Shown here: in pieces, positions 48,002 to 61,400 of the stretch
How the letters are laid out: each line of letters starts with the position of its first letter
Numbering within the stretch: position 1 is the first letter of the stretch
Assembly: GCF_001540865.1 (NCBI RefSeq)
Contig: NC_033628.1
Coordinates: 2,889,449 to 2,953,448, forward strand
Reading direction: 5' to 3'
DNA: 64,000 bases
From: Ananas comosus
Taxonomy: Eukaryota; Streptophyta; Magnoliopsida; Poales; Bromeliaceae
Notes under the pieces: generated by a model
The model's input: only the letters and a program-made list of their open reading frames with translations
Databases searched by the model: none
Told to the model about the DNA's origin: nothing
Program-made: the position numbers and the translations under genes

Positions 48002-49411
48002 NGTTTTTTTTGATATTTTTATCTTGTTGATTGTATCTTGTTATTCCACTCGTGATCTTGTGTTTCTTGTTGAAAAATTTGTTATCGTGAAAAAACTTGC
48101 GTCAAACTTGTTGAAATTTTCTTTAAAATCAAGCTTAAAACAGCAGGTGCTGCTGTTTGCACTAAAGACGGTGAACCATTCACCGTCTTTAGTGCAAATA
48201 CAACAAAACCGGAGGAAAAAACGGCTAAGTCCTAGCATTGGTTTACGCCTAGATAAGATGGTAGACGATTCACCATCTTTGTTAAGGCGGTGAACGGGTC
48301 ACCGTCTTATCTGTGTTTTAGCCCCTCTCTCGAGGACTTGGCGAAATTAGGCTGGGTGGAGTTTTACACTGAAGACGGTATCTCTCGAGGACTTGGCGAA
48401 ATTAGGCTGGGTGGAGTTCTACACTGAAGACGGTAAACTTGCTCAGATAAGGCGGTAAACCATTGACCGTCTTAAGTAAGACGGTGAACAATTCACCGTC
48501 TTATCTATGCCCCCCCGCTGTCGGGCGGATTTGCTGCCAAGATAAGGCGATAAACGACTTACCGTCTTTCCTAAAGAGGTAAACGAGTCACCGTCTTCTC
48601 TGAATTGCTGAGAAGGCGGTGATACGCGGGGAATTGCTGAGAAGTCACCGTCTGGTTCCACGCCTAGAGAAGACGGTGAACTACTTACCGTCTTCAAGAT
48701 TAAATAAAGACGGTGAACAAGTCACCGTCTTATTCCAGCAGAGCTGGGCGCCGGGGCCCTGAGAAGGCGGCGAAGTCTACGGCTAGCTAAGGCAGCGGAC
48801 GATTCACCGTCTTTGTTTAGACGGTAAACGAGTCACCGTCTTCTCGTCGAATTACTACAAAGGCGCTGATACGCGGGGAATTGCTGAGAAGGTGGTGAAG
48901 GGTCCACGCCTAGAGAAGACGGTTAACCATCTACCGTCTTCATGAGAAATTCGCATAGACGGTGAACGATTCACCGTCTTTACGAGAAAAATCCCGCCTG
49001 ACGCCGACGTGGCGAAAAGAGGGTTAATTTTACAAATAAAATTTTCAGAGGGTTATTTTGCCAATTACAAAATTTCAGAGGGTTATTTTCGAAAAAAGTC
49101 CGTTGCATAGCGACAATGTGAATATTTTGAATAGAAAATACAGGGAATTTTCGAAATATTACACGCTGTAAAAAGAATGTTCAGTTAAGAGTCTAGCCCC
49201 TGAAAAAGCCAAATAGATTAAAAGGGAAAATCTAAAAAACTTAAATTAAAGGTTGTGATGTAAATGCAGGCTACAAATCAAGAAAAGTATAACTTTAACA
49301 GGAAAAAAAAGAAAAAGGAAAGGAAAACTTAAAATGCAATTAGAACACTTGCACTTGAAAAACTTCGGATACCAACTAAGGAAAGCTACATTTATTCAAC
49401 ATGCCAAAACC

Positions 49412-52400
49412 CTAATAGCGATGAATGAGGTCTTTATATGCCTCTGGATTCTTTCCATAGTAATCAATCTCAGCCTGCGAAAAATAGAAAATAAAATAAA
49501 AGGTTAGATGTTCAAATTACCTCAAGCAAATTCATTGCAGGATACGCGAAAGTAAAGAATATGAAGCGTCGATCACGTAAATTTTTAGCAGCAGTGAAGC
49601 TGCTGCACACTTTAAGAAGGTCAAGTTCATAATACAATCTTTTGATTCACTGTTATAATAATGAATCTTTCATCCAAATATAATCCAAACAATCCAAGTG
49701 CCGCAAGCTAGTGCATTAAACAGATACGGTTGTTCAATTACAGATGCAAGGGTTAATGACATTGAAATGCGAAACAAGGTATGTAAAAAAAGTAGATTAA
49801 TCTGAGAATGATCTTCTCCTAATGCAGACCAAATTAGTTATACATAACTTTAAAGCAGTAGGTGAATAATTATGGAGATCTGTGGCTAAATTCAGAAGTT
49901 AAAAGACTTTTTGCTGAAGCCACAATTTTTCTGATTTTCTTGCTCTTTTATGTCTGTCAAAGTATTTTTCATTTTAAGTTCGACACAGCATCTAATAAAT
50001 GAATGTACCGTAAAAAGGATATTACTGTCCAAAAATGAGGTTAGAAAGTCACAAAGGCCACTTTACTCTATAAATTATGTTCTATCTTCTCCTAGAAGTC
50101 AGTTTGGAGTTATGTTTGATGATGCGGTGGATGAAGATGCGCACAAGTAAAATCTCATTCGTCACAACCCAATAGTCTCATATCAAAGCGTGGGGAAAGT
50201 GGATGGCTATACAAAGGACAACCAGAGTAGCAAGTTGGTATTGGTTACTTGACAAGCCTTAATCGTATTGGCTTGTAATACTTAGTCCAGGTTACTGATA
50301 CTATATTCTAATACTCATCGAAACAAGCTTAGCTAATGCATATAGTATAAAAAAAAAAAGGGATAGTATGCAAAAATGTCTAGAGAGAGACTTTTCAATG
50401 CTGTAGAATGTCTTGAATAAGAGCACTCGTATGTTTGTAACTAACTTAAGGATCCAAGACTTTACCTTGCGAATGCCTATTACACTAGTCACAAGTTTTT
50501 TGCCGATTAATTCGTTCAAAATCTCATCTCCAGCAAGTGCTTCTACAGATTCCCGTAGTTCTTTTGGCAGCCGTCTAAGTTTTGAACCGTGGTCTGAAGG
50601 ATTTGTTTCTGTTTCAAAAGTTCAGCAAATAAATGTGAATCAAAAAGATAAACTCTCGATTATCCTCCAAACAGGCAGCAAAAGACCATAACTTGCAGTA
50701 GAAATCCGCGCAACCATGAAGCCATCATACAAGCATATATAAAAACCTAGACTGAAAGGTATAATAATCCTGAATTGATGGTGGATAAATTTGTAGCCTT
50801 TTTTTTTTTATAGTTTGGGAGATATGTCTAGATCACTTCTTCTGTCGTTGACATTGAAGAATAAACAAATTATAATGCAGTTAAGAAAGTGAGAAGATTG
50901 TTGAGTTTACCTCGAGGATTCAACAGTCTTTCTTACTTATGAAGAAAACAAGAAAAGGCTACAAATTTATCCACCATCAATTCAGGATTATTATACCTTT
51001 CAGTCTAGGTTTTTATATATGCTTGTATGATGGCTTCATGGTTGCGCNAATAAACAAATTATAATGCAGTTAAGAAAGTGAGAAGATTGTTGAGTTTACC
51101 TCGAGGATTCAACAGTCTTTCTTACTTATGAAGAAAACAAGAAAAGATATGAAGTACCAGAATTAAACATTACTTAATAGATGTACCCCTTCAACCAATA
51201 ATACTATCAAGAAATAAACACCAAATAGCAGAAATGTTCAGAATATTTACATTGTCTGTTTGGCAGCATGTCCAATAAAACAAAAAAGTTCACCATATAT
51301 CTTAACTATTTTACGAAAATGAACCTTACTCTAAATCTCGATACCTGACTATTCTAAAACCTTACTAGTATTCAGTCACTCTATTATTTATCTCCAGCAG
51401 TTCATTTCCTTTTCTAATCTTTTATTCCTAAGGAAAAATTCACCCAAGAAATCAACTGGCACAAAATTGGCAGTCCAATACGGTCACATAGGCCATTTAT
51501 TGTGTGTTGAACTAAATTTATATGTCCTGTCAGAATTTAATTTCACTCCCAAAAAGTTTTCTACCATTGCAGTAGTTCAAGAAATTATCTAGACAAAATT
51601 AATCCTACCTTTGTCAAATGTAACTACACAAGCTCTTAAATGGGGTTTTTAGTGCAATAGTCCTCTTCTAAAATTTTATTTTAAAAATAAACCTGTTAAA
51701 TTTTTATTTGTAGATATAGTCCTATAAAAGCGGTGAATGGTTTACCGCTTTTAAAAGCAGTGAACCATTCACCGTTTTCTTTCTTTTTCTCACCTCTTTT
51801 TATAATTCTACGATGGTAAAAACGGTGAATGGTTCAACGCTTTTACTGTTTTTCTACTTCTAAACAGAACTTATGAATGCGGTGAATCATTCACCGCATT
51901 TAAAAGTCTATTTTTATAATTATTTTTTTAAGAAAACTATTTTTATAATTATAAAAATTGATAAGATTAGTTATAAAAAAAATTCCTCTTAAATAGCTGT
52001 CAAAACTGCTATCGATGTTTGACTACTTTAAAGACTATGAATTTAGAATTCTTGGCTTTAAGTTGACTAGCAATTTGAACATCAATTTGAGCAATCACTC
52101 TGCCGCTTACTTTGCTTAATTGCTTAGATATTCATAGCTAGCATTTGCACTATATTGCATATTGCTTTTATGCCATATACATAGGCCAATTGGAGAAAAT
52201 GAAAACAGACAAAACCTAAGTACCGTATAGTCTATATTAAGCATTGAGGTCCAGAGATAGCTATACCAATTGGTTCAGGCAAGCTTAGGCCTCTCCTGAG
52301 GCCATCAATCCCCGCAGCAACTATTGAAGTGAGTCCCAAGTGTGGGTTTGCGCAACCATCGAAGGATTTAATCTCAAAGTTGCTGACAAGATCAAGAGGT

Positions 52401-55400
52401 ACACCAGGTGGGCATGCAGTCCTCAATGGAGCTTCCCTGTTCTCTTTTCCCCAACAGTGATAAGCTCCACTCCATGTATCCGGCTGAATTCGATCATAAC
52501 TACACCGACAAATAAATAGAACACATTAAAAATGATAATAAAAGAGATAGGTCAGTAGATGAGTACATGCTTGAGAAACCAAGAATGAAATGATAAGATC
52601 CAAGTAAAATGCTTCATGATATTGCCAATAGACGAGTAAAGAGAGACGTCAATCCGTCAATTCACAAATATTAGGGATGGACGCCGGATCACAGTTGAAA
52701 TGAGCTTATATATGAGGTTAGCTACCTGTTTGGAAGTGGAGCAGTGAATGATAAGAGTGATGGGAGATGATGGAAAACTCCTGCCAAGAACTGTTGTCCA
52801 ATTTTTGACATTCCATATCGAGTCTCAGAATCATTAGATCCCATAAAAACATTTTGTCCATTCTCCCACAAACTCAGGTGCACATGAGATCCTGAGCCAA
52901 CATCATTTAAGAAACACCTATAGTAGTACACAAAATGAAGAAGCAAGCATTGCATTAGGTAGTACCCTTTTGGGAGCTGCTATTGCATGTTTTAGGTTCA
53001 TAGCTCCTAAATATAAAATTCTGTAGAATGTGCATGTAGCATTTATAAATAACATGTGGGACATGCAGCAATGGTAGATACAAATTACACTGCACATAAA
53101 CTGTTTATTATGTCATTTTCAGCAAAGTGTGATAGAAATTATACTCAACAATAGAAAGGTGGAAGCAGCATCATTTCAACTCCTCGTTTACTAATGTCTT
53201 CTTGCAAGAGAGAAAAAGCATGGGGAATATGCACCTTCAAACTTCTTATTTTGTTGGGTTATATTTATGTGAATTAAGTTTGGATGTAGATGTGAATAAC
53301 ATAAAAACCAAGGTTGAATGATTTGAATCACGCTGATTCATCAAGATATGTGTGTTAGACCTAGGGCTAACATAATGTTCTGAAAGAAATTGTACATCTC
53401 AGTTGTTTTGGACTCGGTGATGGACCCTGTAAAATATAAAAATACCGTTCTCTACAAGTTCAAGCTATTATTAGAGATAAACGGTGGTTTCATTTAATTT
53501 AACATGGCATCAGAGCATGAGGTCCGAAGTTTGAATCACGTCAGGCTTCTTGCATAATTGATTTTCTTCCATTTAATTCAAGTCCACATCACGGGTCTAC
53601 CAAAAAATCTTGAGCCTAGACATGAGGGGTAGTGTTAAATATAAGAACATCATTCTCTACGAGGTTGAGCTTTAGAGATAAACAGTTGTTGTATTTCATT
53701 TAATAGACTGATATGTTGATATATTTACCACTAGAGTCAATTGACCCCCAATGTCCCCAAAAAGAAAAACACTCCCCACATCTAATGGGCTCTCTTATGG
53801 TTAACCCCACTTAACTAATTGACCCCACTTTGTTTTAAAAAATGAGTAAAGCTCACCCCCTTACTCCCATGTGGCACCAACTATGTGATTCCCAAATCCC
53901 AATATTATAAACTTGGATTCCAAGCTTAAACAAACACCTATTAAAATATAAAGAAAATATTTTACAATTGTTCATATTTGCTCTTCATTTTATATTTGGA
54001 GTCCGGCTACTATACTATTATGAGTACGATCGCTCTCGTACTCATAAGTTGTTTTCAATGATAGAGTTTCCGAATCAATAATCCACACCGTTAAATGTTA
54101 TCTAGAGCATTTAAAACGTTTAGAAATCAAATTTTATAATTTTTCAACATCATTTACCTTACGATCAAGAGGTCACAAAATTGACAATTTTTAACGGCCG
54201 GTATGAGATACTTGCTAGTTTAACGGTGTAAAAGAATCCGAATAGGTAGAATTTTTGATAGAAAATTCTATTCACTACCTAGATAAAGATCAATAACTCC
54301 GATCTTAAATTGAAGGATCCGATCATCCATTTTTAAGACATCGTTCGATTTTGACCGTTCATTTTATACCCGCTTGATGAACTTTATTATGATTTCGAAA
54401 ACTTATGAAATTAATTTTCTAGAAGTTTCAAATACTCTAGATCATATTTAATGGAGTAGATCGTCGATTCGGAAGCTCCATCATCGAAATCAACTTATGA
54501 GTACGAAGGGCCCAATACTCATAATAGTATAGTAGCCCTACTCTTATATTTGACCCCTCTGAAAATTTTTCTAGATCTACCACTGGGTGACACCATGCAG
54601 GCAATTAGGAATTCGTTCCCTATATCATTCCGTTAACACTCATTTCCCTAGCTATATCATTTCATCAAACAATGATCACTACCAAAACTAAAAACCAATA
54701 TAATAATGTTGGACCAGTCTTTTTTTTGGTCTTAGGACTTCCAAATTAAAAAAAAAAAAACAGCTGATATCACAATAATTGGATAAATCTTCAAGAAATA
54801 AATAACCTACGCAATTCATAGAAGGGACTTACTTTGGAACAAATGTTGCTAATAACCCATGTTTTCTCGCAACAGATTTTATAACTTCACGAGCGTAGAT
54901 CAATTTATCAGCCGCAAGAATGCATGATGCATGCTTTAATGCAATTTCAAATTGTCCTTTCCCGGCTTCCGCATGCAGCTGTGGCATGATAAAGATGGTT
55001 AGATATGATATATGCACAGTACACAAATATTCGCATGCAAGAAGCTTAGTTAAGGTCAGCTTTGCTCTCAAAACAAGAATAATTTGTATAAAAATTTAAA
55101 ATTTAGCAATCAAATTATGTCATTACCTGCAGAATTTCATTATACTTTTTTTTTCCTTCGAGAATCAGGAGATTGGCCCCCTGAAATCAAACCCCAAGTT
55201 CCCCTACATAGGGAATCAAATCCAAAAACCCACCCTTCCGCATCCATGCCTTATCACTGGGAAACTTTTTGGTTTGGCGTTTGGTATTTTATAGATGATT
55301 TTGAATTTGTTGTTTTCCCTCTCTCGAAATCCGTTAAAGAAAATAAAAGATTATGTGCTAAAGCCACAGGATCTATGCAGTGTAATGTTGTGAATCTGAT

Positions 55401-58400
55401 AGAGAATATTGTGAAACCAAAAACAATCAAAAGCGAAACATAATACATCATGTATTGTATATATCTTCATGATTTATCACTAGATTGATCAGATTTATAG
55501 TGTACAATTTTATGAAAATCACCCAGAAAGCTATTTCAAAAATTCCATTAATCAGTGGATGCAATTGATCAAACAGAAGTTGCCAGATCTCTCAATGCCC
55601 TGCATGTGCTAGGAACTAATGAAGAGGAAAATACAAAAAACAAAAATAAAAGACAATAATAACTTAGCTATTAGTTGCAGATCACAGTAAATCAATAATA
55701 GATACATATGTAAAGCAAATAAACATAATACAACTATTACCTGGTCAACTGAAATATCCAAGGATTGAAGAGCAGCATTTATTTCTCGTAAAATTGGAGA
55801 TGCCCCGTCAAATGCTGATGTGGAACAGTAAGGGGTCAAATCAAATGGTACCCACTTTTCATGCCCTTCACTGCGTATATTTTTTGAAAAGATTATGGGG
55901 GTGAAATGACATATTCAAAAAACACAAGGAGACTGATAGAAGAGCACAGGTGAAGATACCTTACTACTTTCCTAAGGATATAAAATTCATTTTCAAAGCC
56001 TGCATTGATCGACTGCAAGAAAAGACACACAAAAGATTAATACATCTGGAGGATAAAATCAACATATGAATTACTTATATTCATGCATACCAGATTAAAT
56101 TCATCATATAGAATCTTTGTAACTTTTCTCAAGGTACTTCTAGGGCAGTACTCCCATGCTTCACCAGGCTTTATGTGCATGTCGGTCAATACCATTTCCT
56201 CTTCTTTTGACCTGACGGAGATGATAATCAATTACTACAACATACCAATGCATATCCAACTGATAGGTTCACATTGAGATTATATTATTTCATGGTTGAT
56301 ACACACAAAAAATGGTAAATTCACTGTCTGAGCTCAAAAAACTGTTTTAACTTTGTGTCTTCATACAAACCAGAAAAGCATCAGTAAAGAGAAGTACATG
56401 ACTATTCTTTTTATACAGTTGCTATGTCAAATCATGTTGTTCACTCATATAAAACATAGAATCATGGGGATTCACGGGCAAGAATCGATCCTCCACAACA
56501 TAGTGGGCAATAAAACACAGGATATATTACCCACTATGTCATACCACTGAGACTCTGGATGTTTCAATATATGCAGCACCACAATACACTTAATGAGGAT
56601 TGAGGGTGTACCATGACCAAGGAAGATGTTAGGTGGATTTGGGGCTGTCTACTTTTGGAACTCACTGAGAGTTTGAAGGGATATTAAAAGAACTTCAAGA
56701 ATGCCAAAAAAACAATAAAAAAACTTTATTACATATAAATTGCATGAGATTTTGATTTGAATCATATATTCAACTCAGCCTTAGTCCCACTCTAGCAGCG
56801 ATTTCTAAATGCCTCAAAAAATTAAGTGGGATTCACCAAAGAATCATGTATTGCCGTTTTATCCTATCTTGAGCTATCTTTCTCCACAGGGTGAAATCTT
56901 TTCTTGTCAACTCTAACATCTACTTGCAGCATCCCTATATTCCTTTTTTCCAAATCACTTACAGGAAATTTTTACTTTTGCCGATAGTCGCACTCATATC
57001 TCCCCATTATATCGGTCATAAGCTGTAAGAGAGAACATCTTCAATTTCCTAGCATTCGAAAATATTTTAGATCTCACTGATTTAGGATTTCATCATGCGT
57101 TTCACTGAATAAACATTATGAAAGTATAGGTTAGGTTAACCAATTTATTATTCCATGTAGCAGGACATGCAAATAGAAAGGGACAAAACAAAGAACAAGA
57201 ATATCATAAAACATTATTTAATCACTGAACAGCATTGATTATGCACAAATGTCAATAAGTCATAGAAAAAGATCTGCACGGAAAAGAAACAAAGAGGAAC
57301 TAATTCCTGAACTAGAATGTAGGAAAAAGAAGAAAAATTACCATGGGATCCTGCAAAGCGTTGATAAATCCGGCATAAGTCTGATCTCACCCACAGCTGT
57401 AAGGTTGGTTCCATCTGCTGGACCATCACAAAATGAGCTCATTGCCATTGAACATTGAGTTAAACCAACACCAGTATTCTTCACAACCTCATAGAATCGT
57501 TTTGATGGAACAACCTGAGAGCTAACGGATTAGTACAAGTATAAATTATTTGTTCTGATTCTCAAGTTGTAACCACATAGTGAGAACAATTGTGATTGGA
57601 TAATGACAATCATAAACTTCATGTTGTGATGGTCCGGTTTCTGGGTAAAGAATAAACAAATCAATAGAGTAAAGAATAGAAGTTTATGCATGTCATCATA
57701 TTGGAATCATAAACTTTTTGCTTCTCTAAATTATCAAAAGGAATTAAATCAACACCTATATTCTTCATAACTTCTAGTAATACTTATACTAGAATTTTTT
57801 ACAAAAATTACTAATTACTAAATTGTGAAACAACCGTTGTACTCTAAAAGCTTAAACCGTTAGAGAACGGTGAATTTTTTAATTTAACACTCCCCCTCAC
57901 GTCTGGGCTCGAGACTTTTTGCAAAGCCCATGACATGAACTTGAATTAAATAGAAGGAAATTAATAATGCTAGAAGCCTGGCATGACTTGAACTTAGGGT
58001 CTTCTGCTCTGATACCATGTGAAACAACTGTTGTACTCTAAAAGTTTAAGCTGTTAGAGAATGGTGAATTTTTATATTTAACATAAAAGAATAGTGAATG
58101 GAACTACTACAAAGAATACAACTCATTGTAAAGGAGCAATAGAATATACTCACACGACATCGGTGTTGGCCTGAAGCATCAACCCAGATAACTCGAACAA
58201 ATACTGTATCTTTGATTGAAATATTAGATTTTAGTGTGTTCTCAAAAGATTTGGTACAAGAATTATTTATAGATCCAACAATTCCATTCAACTTGTAGAG
58301 CTGCAATGCATTATTTCTAAATATATCCTCCACCGCTTCAATAGCCTCTGCAATAGTTAGATCGCCATCATCACATGCAGTTGACAAAACACTGAAAACA

Positions 58401-61400
58401 ACATCACGGGCCCATTTCGCGCCTGCATGATTTGGTAAAATACAGTAAACCACAGTGAAGCTAAGAATACATAAACATTTTTTTTGCAAGAAAATCATTT
58501 GAGATTATCAAAGATTTTTATATTAAAAATTTTCTATGTAGAAAATAGAAAGAAGAAAGAAGTCCTTAATTACCAATCAGACTCTCGAAGTAGATCCTTA
58601 GTTTTTATGTACTTACATTTTCAACCATTACAATAGAGTAATAGGCCAATTTACTCTATTTTTTAGACAGCTCTGCTTTTTTTTAGTTGCCTGTTTAGAA
58701 GGTCCAACAACCTAAAAAAATTACTCTGTAAATAGAGCCATACATCATAACTTTTGGGGAGGGGGGGGGGGAGTTCAGAATGTCTGTAAAATTTTTTCAT
58801 GTTCATCGGACTCACCATCCTACCCCCTTTGACACTTTCTCCGCACACTCCCGTCGCCCTCTTTCTCAATTCCTTTAAGCACTCTCTACCCTTCTCCTTC
58901 TCCATCTCCTCATCCTCCTACCACTCCTCCAAAATAGTAGCTCCGATCGGCTCCCTCCTACATGTTCTCGCTCATTCTCTCTCTCTTGGCCCTACTCTCT
59001 CCATCTTCTCTCAATCCAAAACCCTAACATTTCAAAAAGATAAGATCACTTTTTTTTTCCAAATAACTCATCCCACATCCTTCTTCTTGACCCCTACATC
59101 CTTCGCCACCTCCCCTTCCTTGACCATGTCGCCGACGCCTATAGGCTTTCCCACTATGTTGATTGCGCTCCCTTCTACCTCCCCGGTGCCCTCCATCGCC
59201 GCTGCCGTCCGACCTCTTACTCTTCTTCTTCTACCTCTACTATCTCCTCCTCAAGATTGCAACGTTTTTCCTCATTGTCGACTACCACAGTCACCGCCTA
59301 TGGGTGCTCCCACTCCTAAATAGGACACCGGTGGGTTCTTCATGTTGGGTTGTCACGGTGAAAAGTAGGGACAAATGTGGGAGGGATGGAAGGCAATGGA
59401 TTTGAGCCGGGAGGAGAAAGTGGTCGGGGTGGGTTTGAGCAAGGAGGAAGTGGTGGTGGTGGTGGTGGTGGTGGTGATAGGCTGTTTTTTCACATTAATT
59501 TTTTTTTTTTTCAGGTTTAAGCCAAATACTAAAAAATGGGATAAAAAATTATGGAGTATTAAGATTTTGATACCAATCTATTACAACAAAATATAAAATT
59601 ATTTTTAATTTCTACAGTTGCCAAACAGGCCTTATACTAAGTTGTCAAACAGTCCTGCCAAATCAAACAATAATCAAGAAAGACCAGAGACAAATATGAT
59701 GAACAATAGGACGTGATGGATTTGTATTAGTATTGTTAGTTAAATGATGGGGCTTTCAACAAATTCAATAGGTTTACAGTAGCCACTAAAAAGTGATGAT
59801 TTATTTTAACATATCAAACCATATAGAAGTTACATGTTGTCGAATGAGTTAGCTACTAATCCACTTACCACTCAATTTTGCTTATGTTTGATATACCATA
59901 GCTCTGATTCCAGTGTAAATTGAGAAGTTCTTTTATAGTTTTGTTCTGATTCCAGTGTGGATCAAGAAGTTCTTTTATAATTTCGTAAATAAACTATAAA
60001 AGAAATTTGTCATTTTATGGTTGATACTTAATGAAGATAGTCTAAGGCAATCATTCTAATTCTATAAAAGGTTGCTTAAACTTACAACATGAAAGAGTAC
60101 ATTTAAGTAGCAACCTTTATCAGCATTGTCATCAACAAAACCAACATCATTCCAGCCTTCTCTCAATGTTTCTTCACATACGAATTATTTTCGTATATTT
60201 CACTCAAAAAACGTAAAAGTAACACTTCATAAATTACCAAAAATGCAACTTAAATCAGCCCAAACAGAACTGTTATAGCTGACAATTTTCTGAACTATTG
60301 TATGCTCTCAATTCTGCTATAATTTCAAAAGGCAATAATGACAGGCTTTTTCATCCCATGCAATGATATTATTATGTTATGCGACCATTATGATATGGAA
60401 AAGAATCTTTTTTTCAAACATACCAAGGTAGAAAGTTTCAGGAAAAGCATAGCCATCAGTGCTGAACATCACCTGTACAAGGAAAAAGTTAAGTAGATCT
60501 TTTGATAATCTCACGTTAATTAAAACGAAAATCAGTTTACACACAAAATTGACTTTTGCCACATAACAATGACCGTAAAAGAGTTCATAACTTCTTATGT
60601 TGGACTAAACTTTAATAATATGCCAGCAATCAATGATTACTGACCAAGTTTACCCTTCCATATATGTCAGGGGCCATTCTCCCAAAATTTACTTTATCAT
60701 TTACTTTCATGTTGATCATTATAGCATTTTTCACACTTAGTTGCTAAAGCCAATAATACAAATTGAAAAGTAGTGATGGTTAATACTTGGTAGCAAAGGT
60801 TTGTCGTGCCATGGCTTCAATATTTGATAATATGGATAGTCGAATTCCGGTAGTAAAGTTGACTTATGGAATTTCATCAATCTTCAATAATAAATAGGCC
60901 GTAATTTGCATTAGATAGGTGCCCAAGCATTCTGTTAATAGGCAGATCATATTACTCGGAGTAATGCAATTTTTCAAAATAGGGCTCTAAGGGAAATGTC
61001 ATAGAAGATATTTCAAGAAGCACAACAATGGTAATAGATAGTAGAGATATCCCGGGATCGAACAAAATAATGCATGGAAATCATTTTTCACATAATTCAT
61101 ATGAAAGACATGCCCTAACAAGTATATTCTTCAGCTTCTCATTGGTACTGAAATAAATCACAGAAGAAAGTAATTCCACCTTTTTCAAAGGCGCTAGCTC
61201 TAAAAGTTCTTTGACTGAAGAGATCATTCCTTGGACACTAAGCTTCGGAACCGCCAAACCAAAATCAAGGTAGACCTATTCATGATGATTTAAGAATGGT
61301 TAAAATAAATTGTTGTAAATTATTGGATAACAAAGAACACATCAAAACAACAAACCTGCGAGTAAACTGAAGCAAGATATGATGCTTCCTTTGAAAATGG

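Larger units (their letters stand above)
47140..49101. mobile_element. Large Mutator-like non-autonomous element with about 20 palindromes
   Basis: The element is 1962 bp, bounded by a perfect 9-bp TSD (GTTGCATAG at 47131-47139 and 49102-49110). The ends are inverted (GGACTTTTTTCGAAAATAAC at the left, its near-complement at the right) and the terminal match runs on for over 100 bases. The interior holds about twenty copies of a palindrome of the form GACGGTGAA-N3-TTCACCGTC, some degraded, from 47262 to 48985. A GC-rich tract (about 47690-47830) and telomere-like repeats (about 47890-48001) lie between them. No transposase is seen. Confidence 0.9.

Noticed and set aside
47512..48697. Several open frames with recurring DGE(W/L)FTVF or VNxSPS peptides
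   Set aside because: The recurring peptide is just the translation of the GGTGAA/TTCACC palindromes in different frames and strands. The same occurs at 32465, 34221, 44634 and 44740.
47262..48985. A CRISPR-like array
   Set aside because: Repeats are short palindromes with no constant spacer length, inside a transposon with TIRs and a TSD, in a plant nuclear genome.
58799..59323. A 174-codon protein gene on the plus strand
   Set aside because: Low-complexity Ser/Pro/Leu composition, no domain, no splice or promoter support, and placed inside an intron of the opposite strand. Kept only as a GC-rich island.
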